A stretch of 64,000 nucleotides of DNA, taken from Lucifuga dentata (taxonomy: Eukaryota > Chordata > Actinopteri > Ophidiiformes > Bythitidae). The stretch spans positions 1-64,000 of the forward strand of contig VXCM01002554.1 in NCBI GenBank assembly GCA_014773175.1, given 5' to 3'. The notes beneath the pieces were generated by a model. The model saw only the letters and a list, made by a program, of their open reading frames with translations. It ran no database searches and was not told where the DNA came from. This document shows, in pieces, positions 50,123-62,853 of this stretch (positions are counted from its first letter, which is position 1; every line of letters starts with the position of its first letter). The translations under genes and the position numbers were made by a program.

Positions 50123-50564
50123 TACGACGGCATATTTAAAAAAAACAAAAAACAAAAAAACAAGGGGGCATTATTTCAAGTTTTTAAACTCGCAAATTTG
50201 CGAATTTTAAAATTTGAAAATTTGCCAGTTTTAAAAGTCCATATGCTTATGATAATTCAATGATCCATAAAAACTCACAAGTTTTTAAACTGGCAAATTT
50301 GCGAGTTTTTTTTTTTTTGACGAATAAATGACCTTATTAAATTATACCTTTCTATCGGATTTAACAATAAAGAAATACTTGTGCTTTTAGCGCAATATCA
50401 TCAAATTATCATAAGCATACAGAGACTTTTAAAGCTGGCAAATTTTCAAGTTTTAAAACTTGAAAATTTTCGAGTTTAAAAACTGACAAATTTGCGAGTT
50501 TGAAAACTCGAAATAATGCCCCCTTCATTTTATTTTTTTATTTTTCGTCTCATACACCGTCGTA
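50123..50564. mobile_element. second MITE family (TACGACGG type), solo copy
   Basis: TACGACGG at the left and CCGTCGTA at the right are inverted termini. Just inside are GGGGGCATTATTTC and its inverse GAAATAATGCCCCC. The interior is a run of AAACTCGCAAATTTGCGAG-like palindromes. Confidence 0.75.
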
Positions 50565-53091
50565 GTTTCCTGCCTGCCACTGAATTTTTTTTTTTTTTTT
50601 TTTTNTTTTTTTTTTTTTTTTTTTCCAGGAAAGACTAGACACTTAAGTGTTTAAAACAGTAAACAGAAAGCTCTAATGAACAGGCTGAATCATTCATGTG
50701 TTGAATCGATGTGTGATGAAGAGGAGGATGCTGGAAATGTATTTTTAATATTGCGGATTATTACTGTAAGAGCAGTTTACCAAACTCTTGATGTGGCTTA
50801 ATATCAAACATAACACCACCATCATCATCATTGCTATTACCGGCATCATAACCCTTGCTAATTCATTATGGATCCCTTGTGGTTGGAGTTACTTCTATCA
50901 CGCCTGATGTTTAACGGGTCCCTAAATGTGAGCATAACAGCCTTTTTGTGGCAAGGATAGGCTCAGAGCCTGAACGGCTTTCACGGTGTTTTGCCACTGG
51001 AGCCATACCGGTGTGGGCTTTCTTGAAACCAGACACAAGTAGCTCAACTCCAAAGGCAATCAGTCTTACAGCTAATCCTGCTGCAGCTCTGAACACACAC
51101 ACAGTGGTACGATAAACATTTATTCCTGTGTGTGGAGCCTCAGAATGTATCCTCGGGTCCCACGGCGTGCCGATGCATTATGAAACGGCGTACACTTTCC
51201 GTTTTTGCTACGGCCATGTCAAAGGTCCCTCTGTTCAGCCAAGGGCAGTAGAGCCAGAGAGGACAACATTGATATTCATGCAGCTTGTGCTTATGGAGTC
51301 ACCTCATCCCTCAAGTGTCAGTCATTCCAGCGTCCTCAGTAGCAGGTGAAATGTGAGGGCACTTGTCTCTCTTGAGCCTCGTTTCTCTCTTTCATAGGGC
51401 TGGATATCGATTCTGACCTCCCGATTCCATTCGATTTCGATTTTCAAAGCCCTGATTCTCTTCGATTTGGTTAAATTCCTAAAATATTTCGTGAGGATTA
51501 TGTCCTCTAAATTGCATCATTGTATTCAAAAGTGAAGACGTTCTTTCAAAATATATGTTGAAAACTTAATGAGTGTATTAAAGGAAACGGGATCAGGCTG
51601 ACCTTTGACCTTTGGGCGACTGTAGAGCGGTTCTGATGCTCTTTTGACCTCCACATGAAGCTTTGTGTAGCCGCCTCACTAACGTGTTGTCGTGTTGCTC
51701 AGCGTTCCGTGATTCCAGGATTAGAAGCGTGTTTGTAAATCCCTTGTTGTCACGACGCTGTAAGGACGCACATCCTCCGTATAAAAATAGTAACGACTCG
51801 CTTATGTTTTTGGCTGCTGGTGAGGCAGATGCAGCTTAAAGGTCGATGTTTTTTTACGTCGTCTAAATTCATTCAGGTGCCAGTGGTGCAGAGTGACGTC
51901 TCCTCAAGCGGCTCCACAAGTTTGTTGTGTTGCCACAAAATTTTATTTCTGAGTTCCATATTTTGCAAACGGCCTTACTTTTGTCAGGCTCATTTGTGTC
52001 CTTTTGTTTTTGAAAGCCAAAATTAGTCCAAACATCTGTCACAGGCGCCATGTTGTTTTTAATACAAACTTAGTCTTCTACTCTTTCTATAGTAGAGTAG
52101 TTGCGTTACGTCACATGGAACTTACGCTACTAGTGTTCAATTAAAAATTATACTTTAATGTAATTTAATGTAAATAAAACATCAGTTACATATGTAAAAA
52201 CATATACACACAGCATCTAAAATTCATCAGTAATGCAAATTTAAAAATGTAATAGCAGAAGGTACAAAATAGTTTTTATATCTGTTTCTTTTTTAATTTT
52301 ACGATATTTTAGCCTTCATCCAAACAGTAGATACTGAAATTCTTCTAAAGGAGGATTCTGACCATAATCATAATATAGTTATTATCACTTATGTAATGCT
52401 ATAAGTTCATGTAATAACAACAGTTTTGGACATCTCTGTCAGCACCTAGCAAGTAGGAAGCAGGAAATGAGCATTCACCATTAGCCACAGCAGCTCCAGT
52501 TCATAATGCTGAGCTTGCATTATTCTTATTGGAACAATTCTCTTTCCATTGCAATATATCATGAAGCTACACGTCCTTGCCTCAAACCTGGAAAATACTT
52601 TTTTTTTAACACTAAGGGGCCACAGCAGTAATAAATCACAGATTCCACCTGAAAACTCTGTGATTTAAGATATGTCACTTAACCGGCACTCACATGTTAC
52701 TGGGAGGTAGTGCAGACACATCCACGCGTTGATAGGGGTGACAACATTCCAGCTAGTCATGCTGTTGGGGGACCCAAGGGTGGCCTCGGTCATCAATCAG
52801 GAGGACTTCCCCCAGGAGCGGAGACGAGCCGAAATGTCAAAACAGCCTTAAATGAACAGATTTCCTCCCCACCGGCAGCCAGCCTACAACAACAGGAGCA
52901 GATATCAACTCTCATCCTTGATAATGAAAGGATACATTCGTGTGTGTGTGTGTTTGTGTATGCACGTGTGTGCACGCAAGCAATTATGTACATCCTTGCC
53001 TATGCGTCTGCTTGCCCACACGCTTGTACACAGGAAAACATATAGGCAGAGAAGCTTCACGTGTGTGGTGTGAATTCCTTATGCTTGGGCG
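50565..53091. other. no gene recognised
   Basis: T run with N at 50605 and a repeat fragment at 51388. The remainder is unique with only short frames. Confidence 0.55.
51388..51485 (+). repeat. fragment of a dispersed repeat (GGGCTGGATATCGATTC)
   Basis: GGGCTGGATATCGATTCTG followed by repeated CGATT motifs resembles a common fish dispersed repeat. Only this one end was seen. Confidence 0.35.
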
Positions 53092-53677
53092 TTAAAGGAC
53101 AATACTGGTGATTTTGCATGTTTGAGCACAACATCTACAACCTTCATACGTTACCTGACCGACAACCATTTCCCAAAATATACTACTTTAGCAGTAAATT
53201 TCAAAATTTTTTTCCTACCTTCCAGAACTGCCATTGGTTTCAGTTCATTCCAGTACGCTATTAAAATCAGCTTGTAGAGACTTGGAACACGCTTGAGATA
53301 CGTAATCCATCACAGCAAACAACACATCTATTAAATTTTTTGTCAAAGTAACTTTATTTAACAGATCCAATATGGAGCTGCATGGAAGACAAAGTACGTC
53401 TACGCCAGGGAATATAGTCCCAGGAGAAGAAGGCTTTATACTGAGAAATGAAAAACGCCATCCTTTCTATATTCGGACCTATTAGCAGGTGAAACATTGA
53501 ATTTCCAGGTGGCTGCATCACCTGAGCTTCTGATTTCAGAAGATTTAGGGATTTTGACAAAATAACAGAAAAGCTAAAATACAGTTTTGTGTTTTGGAAA
53601 TTGTCAGTGACGTAATGTGTACGCAGGTAGCATTTATTAGGCTTAAACATGCAAAAATCACCGGCGCTGTCCTTTAA
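53092..53677 (+). mobile_element. TTAA MITE copy 16
   Basis: TTAAAGGACAATACTGG to GCTGTCCTTTAA, forward orientation. Confidence 0.85.
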
Positions 53678-54003
53678 GTGTTGTGTTTCCATGTAACGTG
53701 TGTGTGCGTGTGTACTGAGGTGCATGAGAATTACAGCATGTGTTGTCTCGCTGTGAGCTGCAACCCCCTGCTGGCAGGGCTGGATGCCGTCAGTGACCCC
53801 GGAGGCGAGCGTATGGACCAGGCCTGCTTTGCTCCGTGAGGTGGAAGGGCCTCTGGTTTCCCGGTTCTCCTCTGACCCCCCGTGGAGGGAGCAGCCTGTC
53901 GGGCAGAAGGCCTGTCAGCTGTAGTCCTCATTCACAAATCACCGAGTGGACAAAACACAGGCCACAGAATGGACCCGCCACTGGTTTACCAATGTTATGG
54001 TCC

Positions 54004-54606
54004 TTAAAGGAACATACCGGCAATCTTGCATGTTTAAAGCCAATATACACAATCCACATACATGTTATGTTACTCAACTATTTCCCAAAATATACTACGT
54101 TAGCTGTAAATTTCTGATTTTTTTTTTTTTTTTNTTTTTTTTTTTTTTTTACCTTCCAGACTGCCATTGGCTCCAGTACGCCATTAAAACCAACCTGTAG
54201 AGACTTGAAACATGTTTGAGATACATAATCCATCACAGCAAACTGATTGGATTGTTTTTGTTTTTTTTTTTTGTCAAAGTAATTTTACTTAAGCGATCCA
54301 ACACAGAGCCGCACAGGAGACAACATATGTCTCCGCCAGGAAATATAGTCCCAGGAGAAAATGGCTGTTACCGAGAAATTAAAATGACCGTGCCATCTAC
54401 AATTGTGCAAAAGTGTTAGAAGGTGAAATGCTGAGTTTTAAAGTGGATATATCACCTGAATATTTGATTTTGGAAGATTAGGGAATTTGAAAAAAATAAC
54501 AGGAAAACTAAAATACAGTTTTATGTTTTGGAAATTGTTTAGCGGTAACATAACATATATGCGGGTTGTATATATTAGGCTCAGACTCGCTGGTATGATC
54601 CTTTAA
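54004..54606 (+). mobile_element. TTAA MITE copy 17
   Basis: TTAAAGGAACATACCGG to GGTATGATCCTTTAA. It contains a long T run with an N at 54134. Confidence 0.85.
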
Positions 54607-57065
54607 TTAAATCTAATGCGAGTCACGTTCGCACATCCACAAATATGCACGACCACGTTTTATTACAAAATATTGTTGGCAGCAGCACGTCAGAGATTCC
54701 AGTGGAAAGTTTAAATATCAATATGCAGGGCAGCAATAGCTGCGGTCTCAGTCTGACATTCGGTTTCAGTTTGCAGCAGAGGAAGTGGAGAACCTTGACT
54801 TGATGCGTCGCAGCAATGTCTCACAGATAATACAAATAATACATATGAAAAGTATAATTTGCTCAGATTCTGGAGACAGTTGTGGTACGGATCCAAACCA
54901 GTCTGGACTTTGAGGATGACTGATGTACAGCATTGCATAAAGTATGCTTTCTATGCACTGAAGATAAATTATATTTTATTGTGCAAAGGGAAATGACCAG
55001 AATGCATCATCTTGAAATCCACCCTATCTCATTTATCCCCTCCTCTAGTCATTGATTGTCATTGTTGTTTGAGGACGTGCGTTCTCTGAGAGGCAACTCT
55101 TACCTGTATATATAGTACATAAGAGTATTTGTATCTCTGTGGCTGTTGTTTTGGATTTGTCCCAAAGTAGACCTTTCGTCCGTGATTGTTTTTCCGCAGA
55201 ACCGGTGGTGGATGGCCTGATTTCATGCAGAGCTGCTGCTGACTCAGCTGTTACCTACAGGTAGACCTCAGTATCATTGGCAGGCACATCTAATTGCTGC
55301 TTTGCATTGTGAGAGGATGTCACAATATTACTGTTGCCCACGGTAACACAAGCTTCTCCCTCCGCCCCCCTCTCTCTGTGGATGATATAGATTCCTAGAC
55401 AGGCGGCTTTTTTGGCAGATTGCCTCATCCTTGTCTGTTGATTCACTGTTGGTGAAATAAGAGAACATATGGCCGCTCTCTCTCCCCGCATTACATCACC
55501 TTGAGATCCGAGCAGATTTGTTTTCCGTTCAGAGCTCAGTCCAGAGAGAAACTCATTGTGTTTGGATATGCTTTATCCCAGCTCTGTTTTCTGGGGAAAA
55601 AAATGGGTGTGTTCACTTCCAAAATGAACTGTCTTTTAATGAAGTGGATGCACAAAAAGTCACCAAGATTTTTTTTTTTTTTTTTTTAAAGCATGTACCG
55701 GTTTTGTACTCTGCACCTCTCTTAACCCCGTACACAGCCCAGCCAAATTCATCAGGCTCAACTGTGTTAGTATTGATCCATCTGAGTTATATCACATCAT
55801 GCAGAGTTACTTCCCTCTGCACGTGTTCGGGCTCCCGTGAAGTCGTCGCATGTGGTTGTTATCAGCTACTTGCTGGTTTCCTTTAGCTTCCTGATTTTGC
55901 CTCCCTCTCCTGCTTTTTTCATGCACTGACGGAGGCTGTACACTCCCACCACTCTGCTACTGGTAGTGAATTAGTCTGAAAGGCCTTTGTGACAACTCAA
56001 CCTCAAACACTGGGTGGGATTCATGAAGCACAGTGCCAGGCTTAACGTGTCGATAAGGGCAAGTATCGTCATGCGACCATGTTCTCTCATTCATAAACGC
56101 CTGTTACCGGCACCTTTTAGCTTATGCCTGGAAAGAGACATGACTATGGTGCTTCCTGATTTACATTTCGAGGAAGTGATTCATAAAATGCACCGTCATG
56201 CAAAACTTAAAACCTGTTTCAGTCTGGTGGTAAATTTCAGCAGTATGAAATATAGTTGATGTTTTCACCTTTAAAATGCTGCATAATCTTCATGAGTATT
56301 CAAAATAAACACAGCTTGTTACCTCCTTGGTAGGGGCTTAATGAAACACACCACCTTAAATTATTCTCAGTATCCACAAAGTTAGCTGTATTCCCATTTT
56401 CCTCAAAATTACAGACTTTAAAAATAAGACTTCTATTGACGGGAGGATAGTACTGAACTAAAGGCCAAAAATAAAAGTTATTCAGGTTGCAGTGAAATTT
56501 GTGTTGGATTTCAATGTATTTTGGTTTGGTCCGGGTCTGGATTAAATTGTACTAAGGTCTGGAACATGATCGCGTCCTGTCCCTTGAGGATAGGGTTTCT
56601 ATATAAAACACTTTTCTTAGATTTTTGAAATCTAGCAAAACAATAGTTGTAATTGTATCTTTTGCATGAACCCTTGCTTCTGTCTCTTCCCTTAAGGCTC
56701 CTACAGGCTGTGTGATACAGCAATCTTATAAGTTCATTGCTTGTCACAGTGTGTGAGATAGATACATGTCTCAGACTGTAGGATATCAAGTTTGATGGCG
56801 ATGAATGCTTGGTTAATTCTAACGTACAACAAGCAGGAAAGAACTCTTCAGGCACGTGCAGAAACGTCTCATCCACCTGTCCACCAACTACAATCTACCA
56901 ACGAGGGTCATAGCAGGTGAATTGTGAGACTTTGGTCCTTTGCTGACGCTGTCGTAATTTTGTCACAGGCTTTCTTTGGTCACAAGAGTGCTAAAGTAGC
57001 CATTGCTGGATACGTGTCATTCCACAGTCTAGGAACACCAGATTGGATTGATGACCAAACGATTG
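54607..57065. other. no gene recognised
   Basis: Unique, moderately AT-rich, T run near 55670. A unit containing GGTCTGGATTAAATTGTA-like sequence at about 56500-56560 recurs near 59600. Confidence 0.55.
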
Positions 57066-57697
57066 TTAAAGGACCATACCAGCCATTTTGCATGTTTGAG
57101 CCTAATATATTCAATTTTCATTAACGTTACTGATAATCATTTCCCAAAGCATACTACTGGAACAGTGAATTAAAAATGTTTTTCCTACCTTCCAGACCGA
57201 CATTGGTTTCAGTTCATTCTGGTACACTATTAAAATCCATCCATCCATCCATCCATCCATTTTCTTTACCTGTTTGTCCTGTTATTTGTTGATATTTGAA
57301 ATGTTCTTGGGATAGGTAGTCTAATATCACCAACAAGACGTGTATTCAGGATTTTTTAGAAGTTACGTAATTTTAGAGTTTAAGTGCAATAAAAAGCGTG
57401 GAGTGAATGTATGTCTCCACCGGGAATATAGTCCCAAAAGAAGACCTGCGTTTATTGAAAAATTTCTAATAACCGCAACTTCATAAGGCTGTGTAACTAT
57501 TAGCAAGAGAAACATGGATTTTTAAGGTGGGTGTATCACTTGAATATTTGATTTTGAAAGACTAAGAGATTTTGCAAAATATCAGGAAAGCTGGAATACA
57601 GTTTTGTCATTTGGGAGATGATTATCAGTAACATAACATGTATGAAAATTGAATATATTAGGCTCAAACATGCAAAATGGGTGGTATGGTCCTTTAA
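57066..57697 (+). mobile_element. TTAA MITE copy 18 with (ATCC)n insertion
   Basis: Both ends are intact. At about 57236-57290 an (ATCC)n stretch plus TTTTCTTTACCTGTTTGTCC interrupts the family sequence. Confidence 0.88.
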
Positions 57698-58860
57698 CTT
57701 TTATCTGCAATAGCCTAAAATTGCACATTCTGTAGGAAAAGACTTAACTTTTTTAATGTAACATCTTTTTAACATTAAAGATCGCCATTAATGAGTTTTT
57801 TTCTGTTATTACATGAGTCAAGAAAAGTCCAAGCAGTTTATATGGAAACCAGAGAAGTAAATGAGCTGCTCAAAAAATCATTATCTGGGGACAGTTAAGG
57901 TCATGGAGGCTGATTTTCAGAATTGATGATTCAGAGCTGATAGATAGAATTGTGTGTAGCTGTGAAAATCTCATGTCTTCACAACAGGTGTAAGTACTGA
58001 TCCTGATGTCACCGGGCAGGATGAATCTTGGCTGTTTGAATTCTGGCTGCTAGAATTAATCGTTCAAGTTCTTGAATATTGGTTTGTCTTCTCCGTGCCA
58101 CAGGAGTAACGTTTCTAAAGGTCTTACAGGTTGTAGGTGATTCGCCCTGACTGGAGGCGTAGCACTTAGCGGTATGTCTTTTTCATCATGACGGCGATGA
58201 GTGTACAGTGTCACAGTTTCAGTCAGTGGCCTTACCGAAACCCACACCCACACCCACACACACACACACACACACACTGAAACCACAAACACTCAGAAAC
58301 CTCAGAAACAGCCGAGGTNCCCACACACACACACACACACACACTGAAACCACAAACACTCAGAAACCTCAGAAACAGCCGAGGTTAGCTGTGGGGACAA
58401 TTATAGTAAGTGGCTAGTCATTTTTCCTATATTTAGCATTTCCTCTCAACCTTTTCAACTCGCACAATGCCTCCCATTCTATGGTTCTTTGTGCCTGTAT
58501 CCTTGTTCCAAATTTGGCTTTCAGCTTGTCTAAATTTACACATTTCCCAGTTTTCTGTAAATGAACCTTTTGTCAGTGCGCCTCTACCCATGCCTCTAAA
58601 TATCAGTACAACATTATCTTTATTTATAGGGTGATAAACCTTGGCTTAGCTGGAGGATATACAGTTCTTTTCCCTTGTAAGTTGCAAGAGCAGAACTGGA
58701 ATCACCAGTATTTATAATAAACCAAGTAAAACAGACATGCTGTAATGGTAATACCACAGTAATGAAGGATTTTGTCAATATTTAGAAGGCACAGGTGAGA
58801 TATATGTGGTTATTGCTGTTTTGATAATATAACAACACGAGCTACTTTTATCAGCCTGTC
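57698..58860. other. no gene recognised
   Basis: Contains the CA microsatellite duplicated around N 58319. Otherwise unique sequence. Confidence 0.55.
58253..58385 (+). repeat. 66 bp duplication around N 58319
   Basis: 58253-58318 equals 58320-58385 and includes a CA microsatellite. Confidence 0.9.
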
Positions 58861-59307
58861 TTGATGATGGAATTGTCGTTACATCAACAGTCTGGTGCAG
58901 CTTCACAGGCCTGGAAGCTGGTTTGTCTTGGCTCAGAATTGGACTTTGGTGCTGGACCACCCATACAGGTCAGCATGACTGACAGAATTCTGCTATGGAT
59001 TAAAGCTTTGGTGGTCTGCACGCAGTCTATCGATGTGCACAAGATTCCTGCAAATTTTGACAAGGATAAGAATCGGTTTTTATTTATGAAACTAAACGAA
59101 CAGAACCAAGGTGCATGGCTGAAAGTAAAGTGCATACAATTAATGTACTTCTCGAAAACATCAATAAAAATAAAGTGTAGGACTTATTATTGGGAGAACT
59201 CAGAGGTGCATCGAAGAACCGCTCACAGTTTCCTGGCAGACAATGGCAGACATTTGGTTGGTAGTGCTCAGATGTTAATTCAGCAACTGGAAAACACAAA
59301 AAGCTGA
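58861..59307 (+). other. unrecognised 148-codon open frame
   Basis: This is the longest open frame in the window that is neither part of a gene nor microsatellite-driven. It starts at ATGATGATGG and ends KS-TGA. The sequence is of mixed composition, lacks a recognisable motif, signal peptide or helix pattern, and has no obvious splice junctions. It may be a retroposed fragment or chance. Confidence 0.15.
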
Positions 59308-59623
59308 CGTGACTAATCTAATACCAATGAAATCCAAACATCTGCAAAATACACCGTGAAAGTTCTTTACTATCACTTTACGCAAAGTTCTACGTGAAGA
59401 CTCTTAGACTGTCAGCAACAGCACAAAAATTAAAACTTAAATCAAATTGTTAAAATGCATTATTAACTACATTCAAAATTCACGTCTAAAAGATCTAATT
59501 AGATCTAATTACTAAGATTGCTGTGGTGTCACATGTCTGGGGAGGGTGGATTAAGTGAGTGATATTTAAATTACAAAAATGAACTTGTATTTCGGTTATG
59601 TCTGGGTCTGGATTAAATTGTAT

Positions 59624-60280
59624 TTAAAGGACCATACCAGCCATTTTTCATGTTTGAGCCTAATATATTCAATTTTCATACATGTAACTTTACTGACAAT
59701 CATTTCCCAAAGCATACTACTGGAATGGTGAATTAAAAATGTTTTTCCTACCTTCCAGACCGCCATTGGTTTCAGTTCATTCTGGTACACTATTAAACTC
59801 AACTCATTGATACTTGAAACGTTCTTGGGATAGGTAATCCATCATCACCAACAAGACGTGTATTCAGGGTTTTTTTTAAAGTTACTTAATTTTAGCGTTT
59901 AAGTGCAATAAAAAACATGGAGTGAATGTATGCCTCCACCGAGGAATATAGTCCCAAAAGAAGACCTGTGTTTATGGAAAAANGAGTGAATGTATGCCTC
60001 CACCGAGGAATATAGTCCCAAAAGAAGACCTGTGTTTATGGAAAAATTTGAAGAACCATGACTTCATAAGGCTGTGTAACTATTAGCAGGAGAAACATGG
60101 ATATTTAAGGTGGGTGTATCACTTGAATATTTGATTTTGAAAGATTAAGAGATTTTGCAAAATATCAGGAAAGCTGAAATACGGTTTTATCCTTTGAAAA
60201 ATGGTTGTCAGTAACGTAACATGTATGAAAATTGAATATATTAGGCTCAAACATGCACAATTGCTATTATGGTCCTTTTA
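59624..60280 (+). mobile_element. TTAA MITE copy 19
   Basis: Clear left end. The right flank is mutated to TTTA. A 63 bp assembly duplication around the N at 59983 inflates it. Confidence 0.88.
59920..60046 (+). repeat. 63 bp duplication around N 59983
   Basis: 59920-59982 equals 59984-60046. It lies inside MITE copy 19. Confidence 0.9.
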
Positions 60281-61314
60281 GTCCAGATCTGGATTCCAGT
60301 CCCCTATTGAGGTCCTAAAATATCAGAATGCACCATATTTGTTTTGGCAGCCCCAATCTCTATAAACTGGGTGCCAAAACACACTTAAAGTGACAAAAAA
60401 CAATAATCCCTCTTTAACATTGTGCAGTAATCTAGCAAATAACTGCACAGAACCAACATAAATGTCATGAAGAGGTGATATATCACCAGGCAAAGTACTT
60501 TGCAATAATAACATACTTATTGTCATTTGATATGGTGCATGGTGTGAGGGATTTCTCAAACCCTCAGTGGTAGGTAGGCATATTATGTTCACGACGCCAT
60601 GACAGTAAAAAACATCGTAATTATTGCACCATGAATACAAAACGGGCCTCTTTGGCCCATAATGGTACATTTGTACATACATGAATTTAGCATGTTATTG
60701 GAACATGTGGTATTAGGGTTGTAGTTGAAACACCACCGCACACCGCAGCCGAGCTCTGCGCAACATCTGTCAGCATGGTCGACTGTCGGGAAGCCTGGTG
60801 TGTTTTGTTCAGTTTTTAGAGCTCGGAAGGCTATTTTTTTCCTCTGCGGACTCTAAAATATGGCAGCGTTTGGCGCTTGGCAAAATATGGCAGCGTTTGG
60901 CAACTGTGTGGCGGTCACGTTACCGCTTTCTGTGGCCACAGAGGCGGGTTGAGGTTGAGAGGGGCATCTGTTCTGTTCTTGGTGGTGGGTACTGAGTGTG
61001 GATGAGTGGGTGGGGGTGTCTCTGGAGGAAGGCAACAGGACCTGTGGTTATTATGACTATATGTTGGGATTTATTGGCTGGGTTTACATGCATATGTACA
61101 CACATATTTATGCAAATAGATACACATCACCCNCCCCCCACCTTCCAGATCTGGACAGGCCATTATTTTTAGTCAGGTAGAGCACACCCTATGGAAATAC
61201 ATCACAAAATACCCTCTGAAAATAGAACTTATATGCATTCCCACAGAGTTATGTTTTATATCAGCTGTGCAAGCTGCTACATAAACAGTCAGTGATAATG
61301 CATTTCAAAGGTCA
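60281..61314. other. no gene recognised; short tandem duplication
   Basis: AAAATATGGCAGCGTTTGGC occurs twice, 7 bases apart, at about 60855-60902. A C run with N lies at 61133. Confidence 0.55.
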
Positions 61315-61919
61315 TTAAAGGAGTATACCGATGACTTTGCATGTTTGAGCCCAATAAATATAACCCACATACATGTTATATTTGAGAATTAGTTTTTTCT
61401 ATCTTTCATACTGTTTAGTTCATTCCAGTATTTTATTAAAATCAACACATAGAGACTTAAACTGTGCTCGAGATATAATCCATCACAGAGAACCAAATGG
61501 CATTCTTATGTTTTTTGGTCAAAATTACTTAAATTAGCTGATCCAACACGGTGCTACATGAGGAAAATGTATGTCTCTGCCAGGGAATGTAATCCCAGGA
61601 GAAGATGGCTTTTACCAAGAAATTAAAAACCACCGTGTCTTCTACATTTGGATGTATATGTCAGCAGACAAATATTTGAATTTTAAGGTGGGTGTATCAC
61701 CTGAACATTTGATTTTGAAAGATTAGGGGATTTTGCAAAATANATTTTAAGGTGGGTGTATCACCTGAACATTTGATTTTGAAAGATTAGGGGATTTTGC
61801 AAAATAACACAAAAATGAAAATATGATTTTATGTTTCGGAAAAAGGTTCAGCATGTAACATGTATGTGGGTAGTATTTTGTGGGCTTAAACATGCAAAAT
61901 CACCAGTATGGTCCTTTAA
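61315..61919 (+). mobile_element. TTAA MITE copy 20
   Basis: TTAAAGGAGTATACCGATG to GTATGGTCCTTTAA. It contains a 63 bp assembly duplication around the N at 61743. Confidence 0.85.
61680..61806 (+). repeat. 63 bp duplication around N 61743
   Basis: 61680-61742 equals 61744-61806. It lies inside MITE copy 20. Confidence 0.9.
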
Positions 61920-62303
61920 GTACTATAGGCGGACTCGCAATGGACCACCTTAAACTGTATGAGGCAGATTCTGCTGTGTTGGTGGCGTTTAGGAGCCATA
62001 CGTGAAGCCGTGGGATGCTAAGGAGGACATTGCCTGTGTTCTTCTCTCCTTTGACAGGCGGCGTTGTGCCCAGAAACGCCGTGTGGCGCTGCAGGAAGGT
62101 CAGAAGCATCCTAAGCTTGGGTGATGCTGCTGTGACGCACTGAACCAGGGTGAGGCAGATATATATGTGCTTTCCAATATTGGCCTTTTTTTTTAAAGCA
62201 AGCTCAGATATTGACCAGTCATCAGTAAATTCCACTGTAATGCTGGAAACTTGTACTCAGCAGTGAACTTGTCAGTCTTTTAGTGAAGCTTTTCTTCCTG
62301 ATG

Positions 62304-62853
62304 TTAAAGGATCATACCGGCGATCGTGCATGTTTGAACCCAATATATGTCCGTATACAAGTTATCCTTACTGACAACCATTTCCCAAAATATATACTTT
62401 AGCGGTAAAATTTAGAATTATTTTCCTGCCTTCCAGACAGCTTTTAGCTTCAGTTCATTCCAGCACGCTGTTGAAATCAACTTACAGAGACTTGAAACAC
62501 ACTTGAGATACATAATCCATCACAGCAAACAAGATGTAATTAGTAATTATTTTCAAAGTAACTTTATTTAACTGGTCCAACACAGAGCTGCGTGGAAGAC
62601 AATACATGTCTCCTCCAGGAAATATAGCCCCAGGAGAAGACAGCTTTTACTGAGAAATTAAAATGACTGTGCCTTCTACAATCAGGCACAAATATTAGAA
62701 GGTGAAACATTGAATTTTAAGGTGCGTGTACCATCTGAACAGTTGATTTTGAAAGATTAGAGGATTTGAAACAATAACATGAAAGCTAATAAAAATATGG
62801 TTTTACTTTTTGGAAATTGGTTGGCAGTAACATGTATGCGGGTTCTATATATA
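62304..62853 (+). mobile_element. TTAA MITE copy 21 (right end eroded)
   Basis: TTAAAGGATCATACCGGCG at left. The right part fades after GTAACATGTATGCGGG. Confidence 0.8.
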
